This document shows, piece by piece, positions 52,577 to 62,005 of a DNA stretch of 64,000 bases. Under the pieces are notes generated by a model, which was given only the letters and a program-made list of their open reading frames with translations, ran no database searches and was not told the origin of the DNA. Positions within the stretch are counted from its first letter, which is position 1. Every line of letters starts with the position of its first letter. The stretch lies in assembly GCA_963757395.1 (NCBI GenBank), contig CAVWRK010000008.1, positions 124,001 through 188,000 of the forward strand, given 5' to 3'. The DNA is from DATAOG01 sp963757395. Lineage in GTDB: Bacteria > Pseudomonadota > Alphaproteobacteria > Geminicoccales > Geminicoccaceae. The position numbers were made by a program, and so were the translations under genes.

Positions 52577-53935
52577 TTACTTTGATTGATAGGTCTGCTT
52601 GCCCGGGATCCAGTCGGTGCCGGCGAGTGGCACGCCGGCCATTGCCGCGGCCTCGACCGTGAGCGCCGCCAGGTCCTCGGGCTCGAGGTTGAGGACGTGC
52701 GACTTGCCGCAGGCGCGCGCCAGCGTCTGGGTCTCGAGGACGAGCGTGGTCAGGTAGTTCTGCACCCGGCGCGCCGCCTGCTCGACGTCGAGCCGTTTTT
52801 CCAGTTCCGGGTCCTGGGTGGTGATGCCGACCGGGCAGCGGCCGGTGTGGCAATGGTGGCAGAAGCCGGGCGCGGTGCCGAGCGCCGCGTAGTCCTGCTC
52901 GTAAAGCGGGGCGTTGCAGTTGAGCGCGATCAGCGCGGCCGTGCCGATCGAGACCGCGTCCGCGCCCATCGCCAGGGCCTTGGCGACGTCGGCGCCGCTC
53001 CGGATGCCGCCCGAGACGATCAGCTGCACCTTGCGGTGCACATCGAGCTCCTGCAGCGCCTCGACCGCGAGCCGGACCGCCGGCAGGGTCGGGATGCCGA
53101 CGTGCTCGATGAAGGTGTCCTGGGTCGCCCCGGTGCCGCCCTGCATGCCGTCGAGCACGATCGCATCGGCGCCGGCCTTGACCGCGAGTGCTACATCGAA
53201 GCGGGTCCGGGTCGCGCCGATCTTGACGTAGATCGGCTTTTGCCACTCGGTGATTTCCCGGAGCTCGGCGATCTTGATGGTCAGATCGTCAGGGCCGGTC
53301 CAGTCCGGGTGACGACACGCGCTACGCTGGTCGATGCCTTGCGGCAGCGTGCGCATGGCGGCGACCCGCTCGGTGATCTTGAGCCCCAGCAGCATGCCGC
53401 CGCCGCCGGGCTTCGCCCCCTGGCCGATCACGATCTCGAGCGCGTCCGCGCGCCGCAGATCGTCCGGATTGAGGCCGTAGCGGGACGGCAGCACCTGGTA
53501 GACCAGGGTCTTGGAGGCGGCGCGCTCCTCGTCGGTCATGCCGCCGTCGCCGGTCGTGGTGCTGGTGCCCATCGCGGTCGCAGCCCGCCCGAGCGCCTCC
53601 TTGGCGTGCGCCCCGAGCGCGCCGAAGCTCATACCGGCGATCGTGATCGGGATCGCGAGCTCGACCGGCTTTTCGGCAAAGCGGGTGCCGATCGTGACGT
53701 CGGTCGCACATTTCTCGCGGTAGCCCTCGAGAGGGTAGCGCGAGACCGAGGCGCCGAGCAGCACCAGGTCATCGAAGGTCGGCATCCGCCGCTTGGCGCC
53801 GAAGCCCCGGATCTCGTACAGCCCCTCGCGCGCGGCGCGCTGGATCTCCGCGATCACGCCTGGCGGAAAGCTCGCCGACGCCCGCAACCCACGCGCGTCG
53901 ATCGCCTTCCCGCCTGCGGCCTCGTTTGCTGACAT
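52577..53935 (-). CDS. FMN-binding glutamate synthase family protein (GlxD/MgsC-like)
   Basis: The protein has 452 residues from ATG 53935 (the frame is open to 53989). It is the FMN/Fe-S half of glutamate synthase as a separate protein: AIPITIAGMSFGALGAHAKE, GTSTTTGDGGM, GQGAKPGGGGMLLG, DAIVLDGMQGGTGATQ, the FMN-site IVSGGIRSGADVAKALAMGA and the cluster CHHCHTGRCPVGITTQDP with 3Fe-4S cysteines. Stand-alone versions form complexes with small amidotransferase subunits in glx or mgs operons. None is seen here. It is the first gene of the three-gene operon with glnT and dadA. Confidence 0.92.
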   Translation of the reverse strand: MSANEAAGGKAIDARGLRASASFPPGVIAEIQRAAREGLYEIRGFGAKRRMPTFDDLVLLGASVSRYPLEGYREKCATDVTIGTRFAEKPVELAIPITIAGMSFGALGAHAKEALGRAATAMGTSTTTGDGGMTDEERAASKTLVYQVLPSRYGLNPDDLRRADALEIVIGQGAKPGGGGMLLGLKITERVAAMRTLPQGIDQRSACRHPDWTGPDDLTIKIAELREITEWQKPIYVKIGATRTRFDVALAVKAGADAIVLDGMQGGTGATQDTFIEHVGIPTLPAVRLAVEALQELDVHRKVQLIVSGGIRSGADVAKALAMGADAVSIGTAALIALNCNAPLYEQDYAALGTAPGFCHHCHTGRCPVGITTQDPELEKRLDVEQAARRVQNYLTTLVLETQTLARACGKSHVLNLEPEDLAALTVEAAAMAGVPLAGTDWIPGKQTYQSK

Positions 53936-54160
53936 CGACGCAAAGCCCACTCGTTGGTCATGGCCGGATTTGCCCGCGCCAGCCGCCATCGCCTGCCTGG
54001 CGACCTCGGGTCAACCATTGGCCGCCGTCCTGCCCGGGTTCAAGGGTCATCATGGACGCCTGCCGCTCTGCAAGGCCTTTTTCGAGTTGTCACCCATTCG
54101 GCCTGCCGCCTGGGGACCTCGATGCCGTCGGCGGCAAGGGCCTCGCTGCTGTCGGGCATC

Positions 54161-55078
54161 CTACGCCGCCCGCACGGTGATCCGGTCGAAATCGCGCGCG
54201 ACCGCAGCCTCAGGAAAAATCGCCCGCGCCTCGGCCTCGATCTCGGCCTGCTCGTAGCGGCTGGAGAGATGGGTGAGGTACAGCGCGCGGACGTTCGCGG
54301 CGCGCGCGAGCCGGGCCCCTTGAGCGGCTGTCAAATGCCCTCGCTGTGCGGCCTTGCCGGCGTCGCGCTCGAGGAAGGTGGCTTCGACGATCAGCGCATC
54401 GGCGTCGCGAGCGACCTCGAGCAGCTCGTCGGCGCGGGCGGCGTCACCAACCACGATCAGGCGGCTGCCCGGCCGCGGTGGCCCCAGAACCTGATCCGGC
54501 GCAACCCGGCGGCCGCCCGGTAGGACGACCTCCTCACCCTGGAGCAGCCGGCGCCGCTCCGGCCCGGCGGGAACGTCGAGCGCGGCCAGCCGGTCCGGCA
54601 GCATCCGCGGCCGTGACTTCTCTTCGAAGGCGAAACCGAAGGAATCGGCGCCGCGGTGAGTGACCGGAAACGCCCGCACCCGGAGATGATCATCCTCGAT
54701 GATGGTACCCGGCTCGATCGCGACGCTCCTGACCTCGAATTCGGGCCGGCCGCCCGGCCAGACCACCTCGGTCAACAGGCTTCGCACCGCCCGGAGCACC
54801 GCAGCACCGCCGTACACCGTCAGGCTGTGGCCCGCCTCCAGGAGCGCCAGGGTGGCGACCAGACCACCCAGGCCCAGCAGGTGGTCGAGATGGGCGTGGG
54901 TGAGCAGGACGCAGTCGAGCCTGCGGAGCCCGAGCCCGCTCCTGAGCAGCTGGCGCTGGGTGCCCTCGCCACAGTCCACGAGGAACCGGTGCTGCCCGTG
55001 CAGCACGATCAACGCCGGCAGCCCCCGGTCGACGGACGGCACACCCGCAGCGGTGCCAAGGAAAACGACTTCGAACAC
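54161..55078 (-). CDS. rnz: ribonuclease Z
   Basis: This 305-residue metallo-beta-lactamase-fold nuclease has VVFLGTAAGVPSVDRGLPAL at the N terminus, the LVDCGEGTQRQLL strand, the metal site LLTHAHLDHLLGLGGL, the PVTHRG segment, VVGDAARADEL and a late HLSSRYEQ. This is the short bacterial RNase Z layout. It cuts the 3' trailer from tRNA precursors. It is monocistronic; the 225-base gap to the glutamate synthase gene has no feature I can name. Confidence 0.93.
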   Translation of the reverse strand: MFEVVFLGTAAGVPSVDRGLPALIVLHGQHRFLVDCGEGTQRQLLRSGLGLRRLDCVLLTHAHLDHLLGLGGLVATLALLEAGHSLTVYGGAAVLRAVRSLLTEVVWPGGRPEFEVRSVAIEPGTIIEDDHLRVRAFPVTHRGADSFGFAFEEKSRPRMLPDRLAALDVPAGPERRRLLQGEEVVLPGGRRVAPDQVLGPPRPGSRLIVVGDAARADELLEVARDADALIVEATFLERDAGKAAQRGHLTAAQGARLARAANVRALYLTHLSSRYEQAEIEAEARAIFPEAAVARDFDRITVRAA

Positions 55079-55195
55079 GTCCCGCTCACCTCGAGGCCGC
55101 CGTTCAACGTCGCACTATGACAGCCCGTCGCCCGACCCCAAAGCCCGGCTGCCCGGCTACCCGGGTCGTCCTGGCGGTCAAGGCGATGGCGGTCA

Positions 55196-56141
55196 TCACC
55201 GTTCCTCACGCCGGAAGGGAGTCAGCAGCGCGGCCGGGGCGCGCGCCTTGCGCGCGAGAACCCCCATCGCGACGATGGTCGCAAGGAACGGCAGCATCAG
55301 GAACAGCTGATAGGGCAGGCCGATGCCGCCGCTCGACTGCAGGCGCAGGCCGAGCGCATCGAGGGCGCCGAACAGCAGCGCAGCGCCCGCGACCCGCCAG
55401 GGGTCCCACTGGCCGAGCACGACCAGTGCGATGCACACCCAGCCGCGGCCCGAGATGACGCCGAAGGTGAAGGCGTTGAACTGGGCGAGCGACAGATAGG
55501 CCCCGGCCATGCCCATCAGCGCGCCTGAGATCATCAGCGCCTGGTAGCGCGCCCAGGCGACGTCGACGCCGGCCGAGACCGCCGCGTGCGGATTCTCGCC
55601 GACCGTCCTGAGACGGAGGCCCCAGGGCGTCCGGTAGAGCACGAAGGCGGCGAGCGGCACGAGCAGGAAGGCGACGTAGACCAGCGCGAACTGGTCGAAC
55701 AGCACCGGCCCGAGCCATGGCAGTTTGGCGAGCCCCGGCAACGCCCAGCGTCGCGAACGGCTTGATGTGGGGCGGCTGCGACGGCTGGCCGAAGATCAGC
55801 CGGTAGAAATAGAAGCTGAGGCCGGTGCACAGCATGGTCACGCCCAGCCCCGAGACGTGCTGGCTGAGGCCGAGGCTCACGGTCAGGACGCCCATCAGCA
55901 GCCCGAACAGGACGCCGGCCGCCGCCGCGGCGGCGATCCCGAGCCAGAGATCGCCGGTGAACCAGGCGGTCGTGAAGCCGACCATGGCGCCCAGCAGCAT
56001 GATGCCCTCGATGCCGAGATTGAGCACGCCCGCGCGCTCGGTGACCATCTCGCCCAGGGTCGCGAGCAGCAGCGGCGTCGCCACCCGGATCACGGCGGCA
56101 AAGAACCCGACCTGCAGGATCTGATCCAGGATCTCGCTGAT
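55196..56141 (-). pseudogene. BMP-type nucleoside ABC transporter permease 2, frameshifted
   Basis: The N-terminal frame reads SEILDQILQVGFFAAVIRVA, then TPLLLATLGEMVTERAGVLN and LGIEGIMLLGAMVGF. After PHIKPFATLGV, near 55740, the family continues in another frame as PGLAKLPWLGPVLFDQF, RTPWGLRLRTVGENPHAAVS and GVISGRGWVCIALVVLG, ending at 55196. One extra T near 55740 explains the break. A GGAGG ribosome site at 56146-56150 precedes an ATC codon at 56141, where homologues have ATG; the first ordinary start is GTG 56093. Intact homologues are about 310 residues. This is the second permease of a PnrABCDE/NupN-type importer. Confidence 0.85.
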
Positions 56142-56153
56142 CGCCGCCTCCGC

Positions 56154-57222
56154 TCAGGCCGCCGCCGGCCGGCTCAGGCGCAGGCGATAGCTTGTGAACA
56201 GCAGCGCGGTCAGCATGCAGATCAGGGACGTGCCCTGGATGACGTCGCCGAGGAACACCGGCACGCCGGTCTGCCGCGACATGCTCTCGGCGCCGGTCGC
56301 GACCGCGGCGAAGAACAGCGCCGCGGGCACGACGCCGAGCGGGTTGAGCGCCGCCAGCATGGCGACCACGATGCCGGTGTAGCCGTAGCCGGGCGAGAGG
56401 CCCGCCATGACCTGGTAGTGGAGGCCGCCGACCTCGCCGACGCCGGCGAGCCCGGCGAGCGCGCCCGGAGATCGCCGCCGCCAGCAGCATCACCCGGCCG
56501 ACCGGAATGCCGCCATGGGCGGCGGCGCGCGGGTTGGCGCCGACCGCGCGGATCTGAAAGCCGAGCGTGGTCCGCGTGATCAGCAGCCAGACCGCGATCG
56601 CCGCGAGACCGGCGAGCAGCACGCCGAGATGCAGCCGCGTCGCCTGCAGCAGCACCGGGAACTCCGCGTCCATGCGGATGTCGGGCGAGTCCGGATAGCC
56701 GCTCAGCGGGTCCTTCCACGGGCCGTCGAGCAGCGCCGTCATGGCGTAGAAGATGACGAAGTTGAGCATCAGCGTGGCGACCACGTCGTCGACCTTGAGG
56801 CGGACCCGCAGCACCGCCGGCAGGGCTGCGGTGGCGGCCCCGGCGAGCGTGCCGGCGAGGATCATCGCCGGCACCAGCGACCAGCCGGGCAGGCCCTCGC
56901 GGGCGCCGACGAAGGCCGCGGCCATGGCGCCGGCGAGCAGCTGGCCTTCGCCGCCGATGTTCCAGAACCTGGCGCGAAAGGCGACCGCGACCGCGAGCCC
57001 GGTCAGCACCAGCGGCGCCGCCTTGACCACGGTCTCGACGAGGTTGAAGCGGCTGCCGAGCGCGCCCGCGAACAAGGCGCCATAGGCGTCGAGGACATTG
57101 GCGCCGGCGAGCAGGATCAGCGTGCTGCAAAGCGCCAGCGTGGCGAGGATCGCGAGCACCGGCAGAGCGATGCCGAGCCAGGCCGGGGTGTCCGCGCGCG
57201 GCTCCAGCCTGAGCCGGATCAC
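56154..57222 (-). pseudogene. BMP-type nucleoside ABC transporter permease 1, frameshifted
   Basis: Starting at GTG 57222 (GTGA overlap with the ATPase stop), the frame reads AWLGIALPVLAILATLALC, then VKAAPLVLTGLAVAVAFRAR, FWNIGGEGQLLAGAM and TLGFQIRAVGANPRAAAHGG. After MLLAAAISG, near 56467, the correct continuation is in the next frame: ALAGLAGVGEVGGLHYQVMA, GLSPGYGYTGIVVAMLAALN, ending SRPAAA at 56154. A single extra G in a GGG run accounts for it. Intact homologues have about 355 residues. It pairs with permease 2. Confidence 0.86.
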
Positions 57223-58745
57223 GCCCTGCCCTCCGCCCCGGCCATCAAGAGCCCGATCCGGGCGACCTCGGCCTCGGCGACCGGCATGACGTCCAGGATG
57301 CGGCCCTCGAACATCACCGCGATCCGATCCGCGATCTCGAACAGCTCCTCGAGGTCCTCGCTGATCACGATGACCGCGCGGCCGCGCGCCCTGAGCCCGA
57401 GCAGCTGGCGATGGACGAACTCCCTGGCCGCCGACGTCGAGGCCCCGGGTCGGCTGCGCGGCGACCAGGACCAGCGGCTCGAACGCCAGCTCACGGGCGA
57501 GCAGCGCCTTTTGCAGGTTGCCGCCCGAGAGCGTGCCGGTGCGCGCCTCGGGCCCGGCGGCGCGGATCCCGAACTTCTCGATCTGGGCGAGCGGCGAAGC
57601 GTCTGGCCGCGCCATGGTTCAGGATCCCGAGCCGGCTGAAGGGCGCTTCGCCGACCCGGGCCAGGATCATGCTGTCGGTGAGCGGCAGCGTGCTCAAGAG
57701 CCCGGCGCCGAGGCGGTCCTCGGGCACATGGGCGACGCCTGAGCGACGCATCTGGCGGGCACCGGCGCCGGTGACGGCCCGGCCGGCCACCTCGATGCGC
57801 CCGCTCGAGGCTTTGAGGGTGCCGCCGATCAGCTCCGCGAGCTCGCCCTGGCCGTTGCCCGACACGCCGACGATGCCGAGGATCTCGCCGCCCCGGACGC
57901 TGAGCGAAACCCCCTTCAGGGCGACCGGGTGCTCGGGCCCGCGCCGCGTGCTCACCGCGTCCAGGGCAAGGAGGACGGGCCCGAGCCTCGCCGCCTCGCG
58001 CGCCGGCGCCGCCAGCTCGTGGCCGCACATCAGCAGGGCCAGCCGGCGCGGCGGTGACGGTCGCGTCGTTGGCGGTCTCGGCGACCACGGCGCCTTGGCG
58101 CATGACCACCAGCCGGTCGGTGATCGCGCGCACCTCGTTCAGCTTGTGGCTGATGAAGATGACGCCGACGCCCTCGGCCGCCATGGCCCGGATCGCGGCG
58201 AACAGCCCTTCGGTCTCCTGCGGCGTCAGGACCGAGGTCGGCTCGTCCAGGATCAGGATGCGGGCGCCGCGATAGAGCGCCTTGACGATCTCCAGGCGCT
58301 GCTGCTCGCCGACGCTGAGCGCGCCCGCCGGACGCTCGGGGTCGAGCCGCAGGCCATAGCGCGCGCCGATCCCGGCGAGGCGGGCGCGCGCCCCGGCCCG
58401 GTCGATCAGCCCGCGCCGCCCCGGCTCGCCGACCATCAGGTTCTCGAGCACGCTGTGCCGGTCGACCAGGTGGAAATGCTGATGCACCATGCCGATGCCC
58501 GCGGCCAGCGCATCGGCCGGGCTGCGGATCGTCACCGGCCGACCCTCGACCCGGATCTCGCCGGCATCCGCACGATAGATGCCGAACAGGATGTTCATCA
58601 GCGTGGTCTTGCCGGCGCCGTTCTCGCCGAGCAGCCCCAGGACCTCGCGGGCGTGGAGGCTGAGGTCGACCGATCGATTGGCGTGCACCGCGCCGAAGCG
58701 CTTGTCGATCCCGCGCAACTCGAGCAGCGGTGCGGATGCGGTCAT
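57219..58745 (-). pseudogene. BMP-type nucleoside ABC transporter ATPase with three compensating frameshifts
   Basis: The frame is open from ATG 58745 to 57219, yet only its ends read correctly. The first NBD is intact (GLLGENGAGKTTLM, ALSVGEQQRLEIVKALY, ILILDEPTSVLTPQE). After TANDATVT, near 58050, the family continues in frame two (PRRLALLMCGHEL, GGEILGIVGVSGNGQGELAE). Near 57600 it passes to frame three (SPLAQIEKFGIRAAGPEART, LSGGNLQKALLARELA), and near 57435 it returns to the first (AREFVHRQLLGLRARGRAVI, SEDLEELFEIADRIAVMF). High GC keeps all frames open. A restored protein would be a typical double-NBD ATPase of about 510 residues. Confidence 0.85.
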
Positions 58746-59201
58746 GGATGCCGAGGCGAAAGCGGCGCGCCGCCCTGATGCGCCGCAGCAGGTGCCGGTC
58801 AACGTTTCATTAACCATTGGCGCCGAGCATGGCGATGGTCCATGCGATCCTGGGAATCCGTTCGCCATCGAAACGTGCAGGCCGCGGATTCCCACGGTCG
58901 CACGGACCATCCGAGAAGAGAGTTAACGATCACAGGTTAGCCTTTGGTTAACAGCGCGAGGCAACCCGTCGCCGGAATGCGTCACCGCGGCGCCGGCGCT
59001 CGATCCGGTCATGATGACACCCGGCATGGCGGCCGGGACTGGGTCCCGATCATGACCTCGCCCGTCGCCGCAGGGCCGGTGCTCGACCCGGCCACAGCGA
59101 CGCCCGGGAGGCGACGCCCCCATGGTGGCCGCGGATCGGTCCCGAGCCATAGCCTCGGCGGGCGCCTTGCGGGGTCGCTCCCACGCTCGGGGCGAGCGGA
59201 G
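58746..59201. promoter_or_regulatory. intergenic region with paired GTTAAC sites
   Basis: This 456-base gap lies inside the transporter cluster, between the binding-protein gene and the ATPase gene. It has no credible ORF. Two GTTAAC palindromes at 58922-58927 and 58947-58952 are 25 bases apart, with AGGTTA at 58934-58939 between them and CATTAACC near 58810. The AT-rich patches stand out and may be a promoter/operator for the downstream ATPase-permease genes. Confidence 0.4.
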
Positions 59202-60206
59202 CTATTCCGACTGCGGCGTGCTCTCGTCGACCGGCACCCGGAAGTTGCCGTCCTTGATCTCCTGGGTGCGCTCGGCGACCATGGTCTTGACCTCGGCCGG
59301 CAGCTTGTCGTCCCAGGCGTGATAGGGCGCCAGATACGAGCCGCCCTTGCCCATGTACGAGAACTGACCGAAGTCCTGCGAGGTGAACACGCCCGCCTGG
59401 ACCTGGCTGACCACCTGCTTGACCGTCGGCCACATGTCCCAGATCACGCTCGTGACCACGGTGTCGGGCGCCAGCTCGGACTGGTCGGACATGTTGCCGA
59501 TCGCCGGGATGCCGCGCTCGGCGGCCGCCTCGATGACGCCGAAGCGCTCGGCATAGATCACGTCGACCCCGGCCTCGATCTGCGCGATCGCCGCCTCCTT
59601 GGCCTTGGGCGGATCGAAGAACGAGCCGATGAACGAGAACTTGCACCTGACCGGCGGGTTGACCTCCTTGGCGCCGGCGCAGAAGGCGTTGGCCAGGCGG
59701 TTGACCTCGGGGATCGGCATCGCCGCGACCACGCCCACGGTGTTCGACTTGGTGAGCTTGCCGGCGATCATGCCCGCGAGATAGGCGGGCTCGTGGATCC
59801 AGTTGTCGAACACCGCGAAGTTGGGCTCCGCCGGCCCGATCCCCGAGCCGAACGCGAACGCCACCGTCGGATAGTCGCGCGCCACGTTGCGGGTGATCCG
59901 CTCGGTGCCGAAGGCGTCGCCCATGATCAGGCCGTTGCCCTGCTCGGCGTACTCGCGCACGCACGCGGGCGAAGTCGCTGGCCGAGACGCTCTCGGACCA
60001 GGTGTACTCGATCCCGAGCTCCTCCTTGGCCTTGAGCAGCGCCACGTGGATCTGGTTGACCCAGGGCTCCTCGATCGGGGTCTCGAACACCGCCGCGACC
60101 TTGAGCTGATCCGCGCCAGCGCGCCACCGCTCGCCGCCGCAGCGCCCACGGTCACCGCCGCCGCGATAGCGACGCCTGGCCACCTCTTCCTGCCGCCGAC
60201 CGTCAT
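59202..60206 (-). CDS. BMP-family (PnrA-like) substrate-binding protein with a compensated frameshift
   Basis: Starting at ATG 60206 (GGAGGG seven bases upstream), the protein has a signal peptide (GVAIAAAVTVGAAAASGGALA). From YAEQGNGLIMGDAFGTERIT onward it follows the BMP/PnrA family (AVFDNWIHEPAYLAGMIAGK, CKFSFIGSFFDPPKAKEAAI, PDTVVTSVIWDMWPTVK) to 59202. Residues about 32-80 are Arg/Ser-rich nonsense in this frame, whereas the neighbouring frame reads DQLKVAAVFETPIEEPWVNQ and HVALLKAKEELGIEYTWSES, the expected mature start. Indels near 60115 and 59965 therefore cancel. BMP proteins usually bind nucleosides or bases in the periplasm. Confidence 0.85.
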   Translation of the reverse strand: MTVGGRKRWPGVAIAAAVTVGAAAASGGALARISSRSRRCSRPRSRSPGSTRSTWRCSRPRRSSGSSTPGPRASRPATSPACVREYAEQGNGLIMGDAFGTERITRNVARDYPTVAFAFGSGIGPAEPNFAVFDNWIHEPAYLAGMIAGKLTKSNTVGVVAAMPIPEVNRLANAFCAGAKEVNPPVRCKFSFIGSFFDPPKAKEAAIAQIEAGVDVIYAERFGVIEAAAERGIPAIGNMSDQSELAPDTVVTSVIWDMWPTVKQVVSQVQAGVFTSQDFGQFSYMGKGGSYLAPYHAWDDKLPAEVKTMVAERTQEIKDGNFRVPVDESTPQSE

Positions 60207-60306
60207 GCCGTTGCCCTCCACTCACGTCTTGATGATTGTCGATCCCGCGCCTTCGGCGCCCGAGAGACCATCGGACGCCGGCCTTCAGCCGTCTTCGGCC
60301 CAGCCT

Positions 60307-60771
60307 TCAGCTTTCTTCGGCGATGTCCTCGTTCCAGAGCTCCGGCCGCTCACGGATGAAGCGGCTCATCAGATCGATGCAGGCCGGATCGTCGAGCAGC
60401 ACGACCTCGACCCCACGCCCGGCCAGGAAATCGCAGTTGCCTTCGAAACTGGCCCGCTCGCCCACGACCACCCGCGGGATGCCGAACTGCAAAATCGTGC
60501 CGGCGCACATCATGCACGGGCTGAGCGTCGTATAGAGCACGGTGCCACGGTAGTGCGGCCGGCGGCCGGCGCGCCGCAGGCAGTCCATCTCGCCGTGCGC
60601 GATCGGATCGCCTTCCTGGACCCGCCGGTTGTGGCCGCGCGCCAGCAGGCGACCGCTCAGGGCCAGCACCGAGCCGACCGGCACCCCGCCTTCGTCGTAG
60701 CCAGCCTGCGCCTCTTCCAGCGCCAGGCGCATGAATCTCTGGTCGTCTCCGGTGGGCGCGACGAACGGCAT
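60307..60771 (-). CDS. cytosine deaminase, FCY1-like (CDA fold)
   Basis: This 154-residue zinc deaminase has the His/Glu site AHGEMDCLRRAG and the Cys pair TTLSPCMMCAGTIL. Around these, FMRLALEEAQAGYDEGGVPV, FGIPRVVVGERASFEGN and the end RFIRERPELWNEDIAE follow yeast cytosine deaminase FCY1 closely. It does not resemble the bacterial amidohydrolase CodA or TadA. It should convert cytosine to uracil and ammonia. It is the first gene before the BMP transporter on the same strand, which suggests the transporter imports a pyrimidine base or nucleoside. ATG 60771 is chosen; the frame extends to 60834. Confidence 0.86.
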   Translation of the reverse strand: MPFVAPTGDDQRFMRLALEEAQAGYDEGGVPVGSVLALSGRLLARGHNRRVQEGDPIAHGEMDCLRRAGRRPHYRGTVLYTTLSPCMMCAGTILQFGIPRVVVGERASFEGNCDFLAGRGVEVVLLDDPACIDLMSRFIRERPELWNEDIAEES

Positions 60772-61335
60772 CTGAGCCCCTGCTCCTGCGCATCGACTGG
60801 CGAGGAACTGTACCAGGCTTCGCCGACGAGGCAATTCCCCCCGCGGAGAAAGGCGAGCCGGCCATCAGCGCACGGCCGGTTCCGCTCATTCGAGCAGCCG
60901 GACCGGCGCCGCGAGCTCTATGAGATCAACTACGGCGGCAGCACCGAGGAGATCCGCCGCTACTGTCTGTTCGGCGCTCAGGCCAACGGCAACGCCGACA
61001 AGCTCCGCGGCTTCGCCGAGCGGTGCATGGAAGAATACGACCTCGACGGCTGGCGCGTGCCCGACCTCCAGGACCCGGGCAAGTCTCTCCCACCACCTTC
61101 GCCCGAAGGACTGACGGAGCGGGCGCGGCCCTGCAAGCTTCGAGGGCAGATGGCACGATGCGGCTGGACGGAGCAGCAGATCGCCTTGTAGACGCGGGGG
61201 CTGCCTCCCCTTGGCCGGAGAGGTCCGGCAACCCGATATGTTCACCGGTGCCGCAGAGAACGCCGCCAGGGACGCCAGCTCCTGGTCGCGACCGAAGCCT
61301 TGCGCGCGACCGGCTGAGGAGCTGCCCGGCTCGCG
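60772..61335. other. intergenic region with an orphan coding-like fragment
   Basis: The 564 bases between the deaminase and the VOC gene have no complete gene. On the plus strand, about 60880-61105, one frame reads a coherent charged sequence (RRRELYEINYGGSTEEIRRY, then CLFGAQANGNADKLRGFAER and CMEEYDLDGWRVPDL) without a start codon or ribosome site. It may be the remnant of a lost gene. No family is recognised. Confidence 0.35.
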
Positions 61336-61878
61336 TCACCGGTCGGGGTGTTTGGGGTGCCAGAGGCGGTCGGCGTAGTCTTTTTCGTAGGCTTGGCCGT
61401 CCGGAGAGCTGATCAGCTCCAGCTGGAGGCCCCAGGGAGCCCGGAAATAGACCCAGCGGTTGCCGGCGCTCGGGCCCGAGGTCATCGTCGTGGGCTCGCC
61501 CTGAACCTCGATGCCCTTGGCCCGGAGGTAAGCGACCGCCGCGTCGAGGTCGTCGACGTAGAAGCCGAGGTGGCAGGCGCCGATGTCGCTGTTCTTCGGG
61601 TGTTTGCGGTTCTGGTCGGGCAATTCGTATTCGAACAGCTCGAGGTTGGAGCCGTTGGCGCAACGCAGATAGCGCATCCTCCTGACCACCGCACGCGGAT
61701 GCACGCCCAGATGCACGGCCATCCAGTCATCGTCCGCCTGGAACGGGCCAAGCGGAAAAAGCTCCTGGCAGCCGAGCACGGCCACGAAGAACTGGACCGC
61801 CTGATCGAGGTCGGGCACCGTGAGGCCGATGTGCTCGGTGCCGCAGAGGCCCGGCAGCCCGCCCGTTTTTTCCACCAT
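61336..61878 (-). CDS. VOC (glyoxalase/dioxygenase) family protein
   Basis: This 180-residue protein (ATG 61878, GGGAG upstream) has the two beta-alpha-beta-beta-beta modules of the VOC fold: GTEHIGLTVPDLDQAVQFFV with the first metal His, SNLELFEYE with Glu, DIGACHLGFYVDDLDAAVAY with the second His, and WGLQLELISSP with the last Glu. Such proteins are metal-dependent lyases, isomerases or dioxygenases; the sequence is closest in feel to lactoylglutathione-lyase-like members. It is divergent from the GMC oxidoreductase gene 128 bases away. Confidence 0.87.
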   Translation of the reverse strand: MVEKTGGLPGLCGTEHIGLTVPDLDQAVQFFVAVLGCQELFPLGPFQADDDWMAVHLGVHPRAVVRRMRYLRCANGSNLELFEYELPDQNRKHPKNSDIGACHLGFYVDDLDAAVAYLRAKGIEVQGEPTTMTSGPSAGNRWVYFRAPWGLQLELISSPDGQAYEKDYADRLWHPKHPDR

Positions 61879-62005
61879 GCTTTGTCTCCCTTGATGTCAG
61901 CGGCTGCGGTTGGGGTAGAATGCGCCGGCGACCATCGGGGCCGGCGACGCCTGTTACGGTCCGATCGCACGGGCCGATCGGCAGGTAGATTGAGGGGGAG
62001 ACCAC

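Noticed and set aside
50067..52589. 840-codon plus-strand frame opposite dadA and glnT
   Set aside because: Shadow of two strongly conserved enzymes; low-complexity Arg/Ala/Val composition.
56093..56141. Use of ATC as a genuine start codon for permease 2
   Set aside because: A strong GGAGG sits before it, but ATC starts are very rare and this gene also has a frameshift; a base error (ATG to ATC) or a GTG start at 56093 is more likely.
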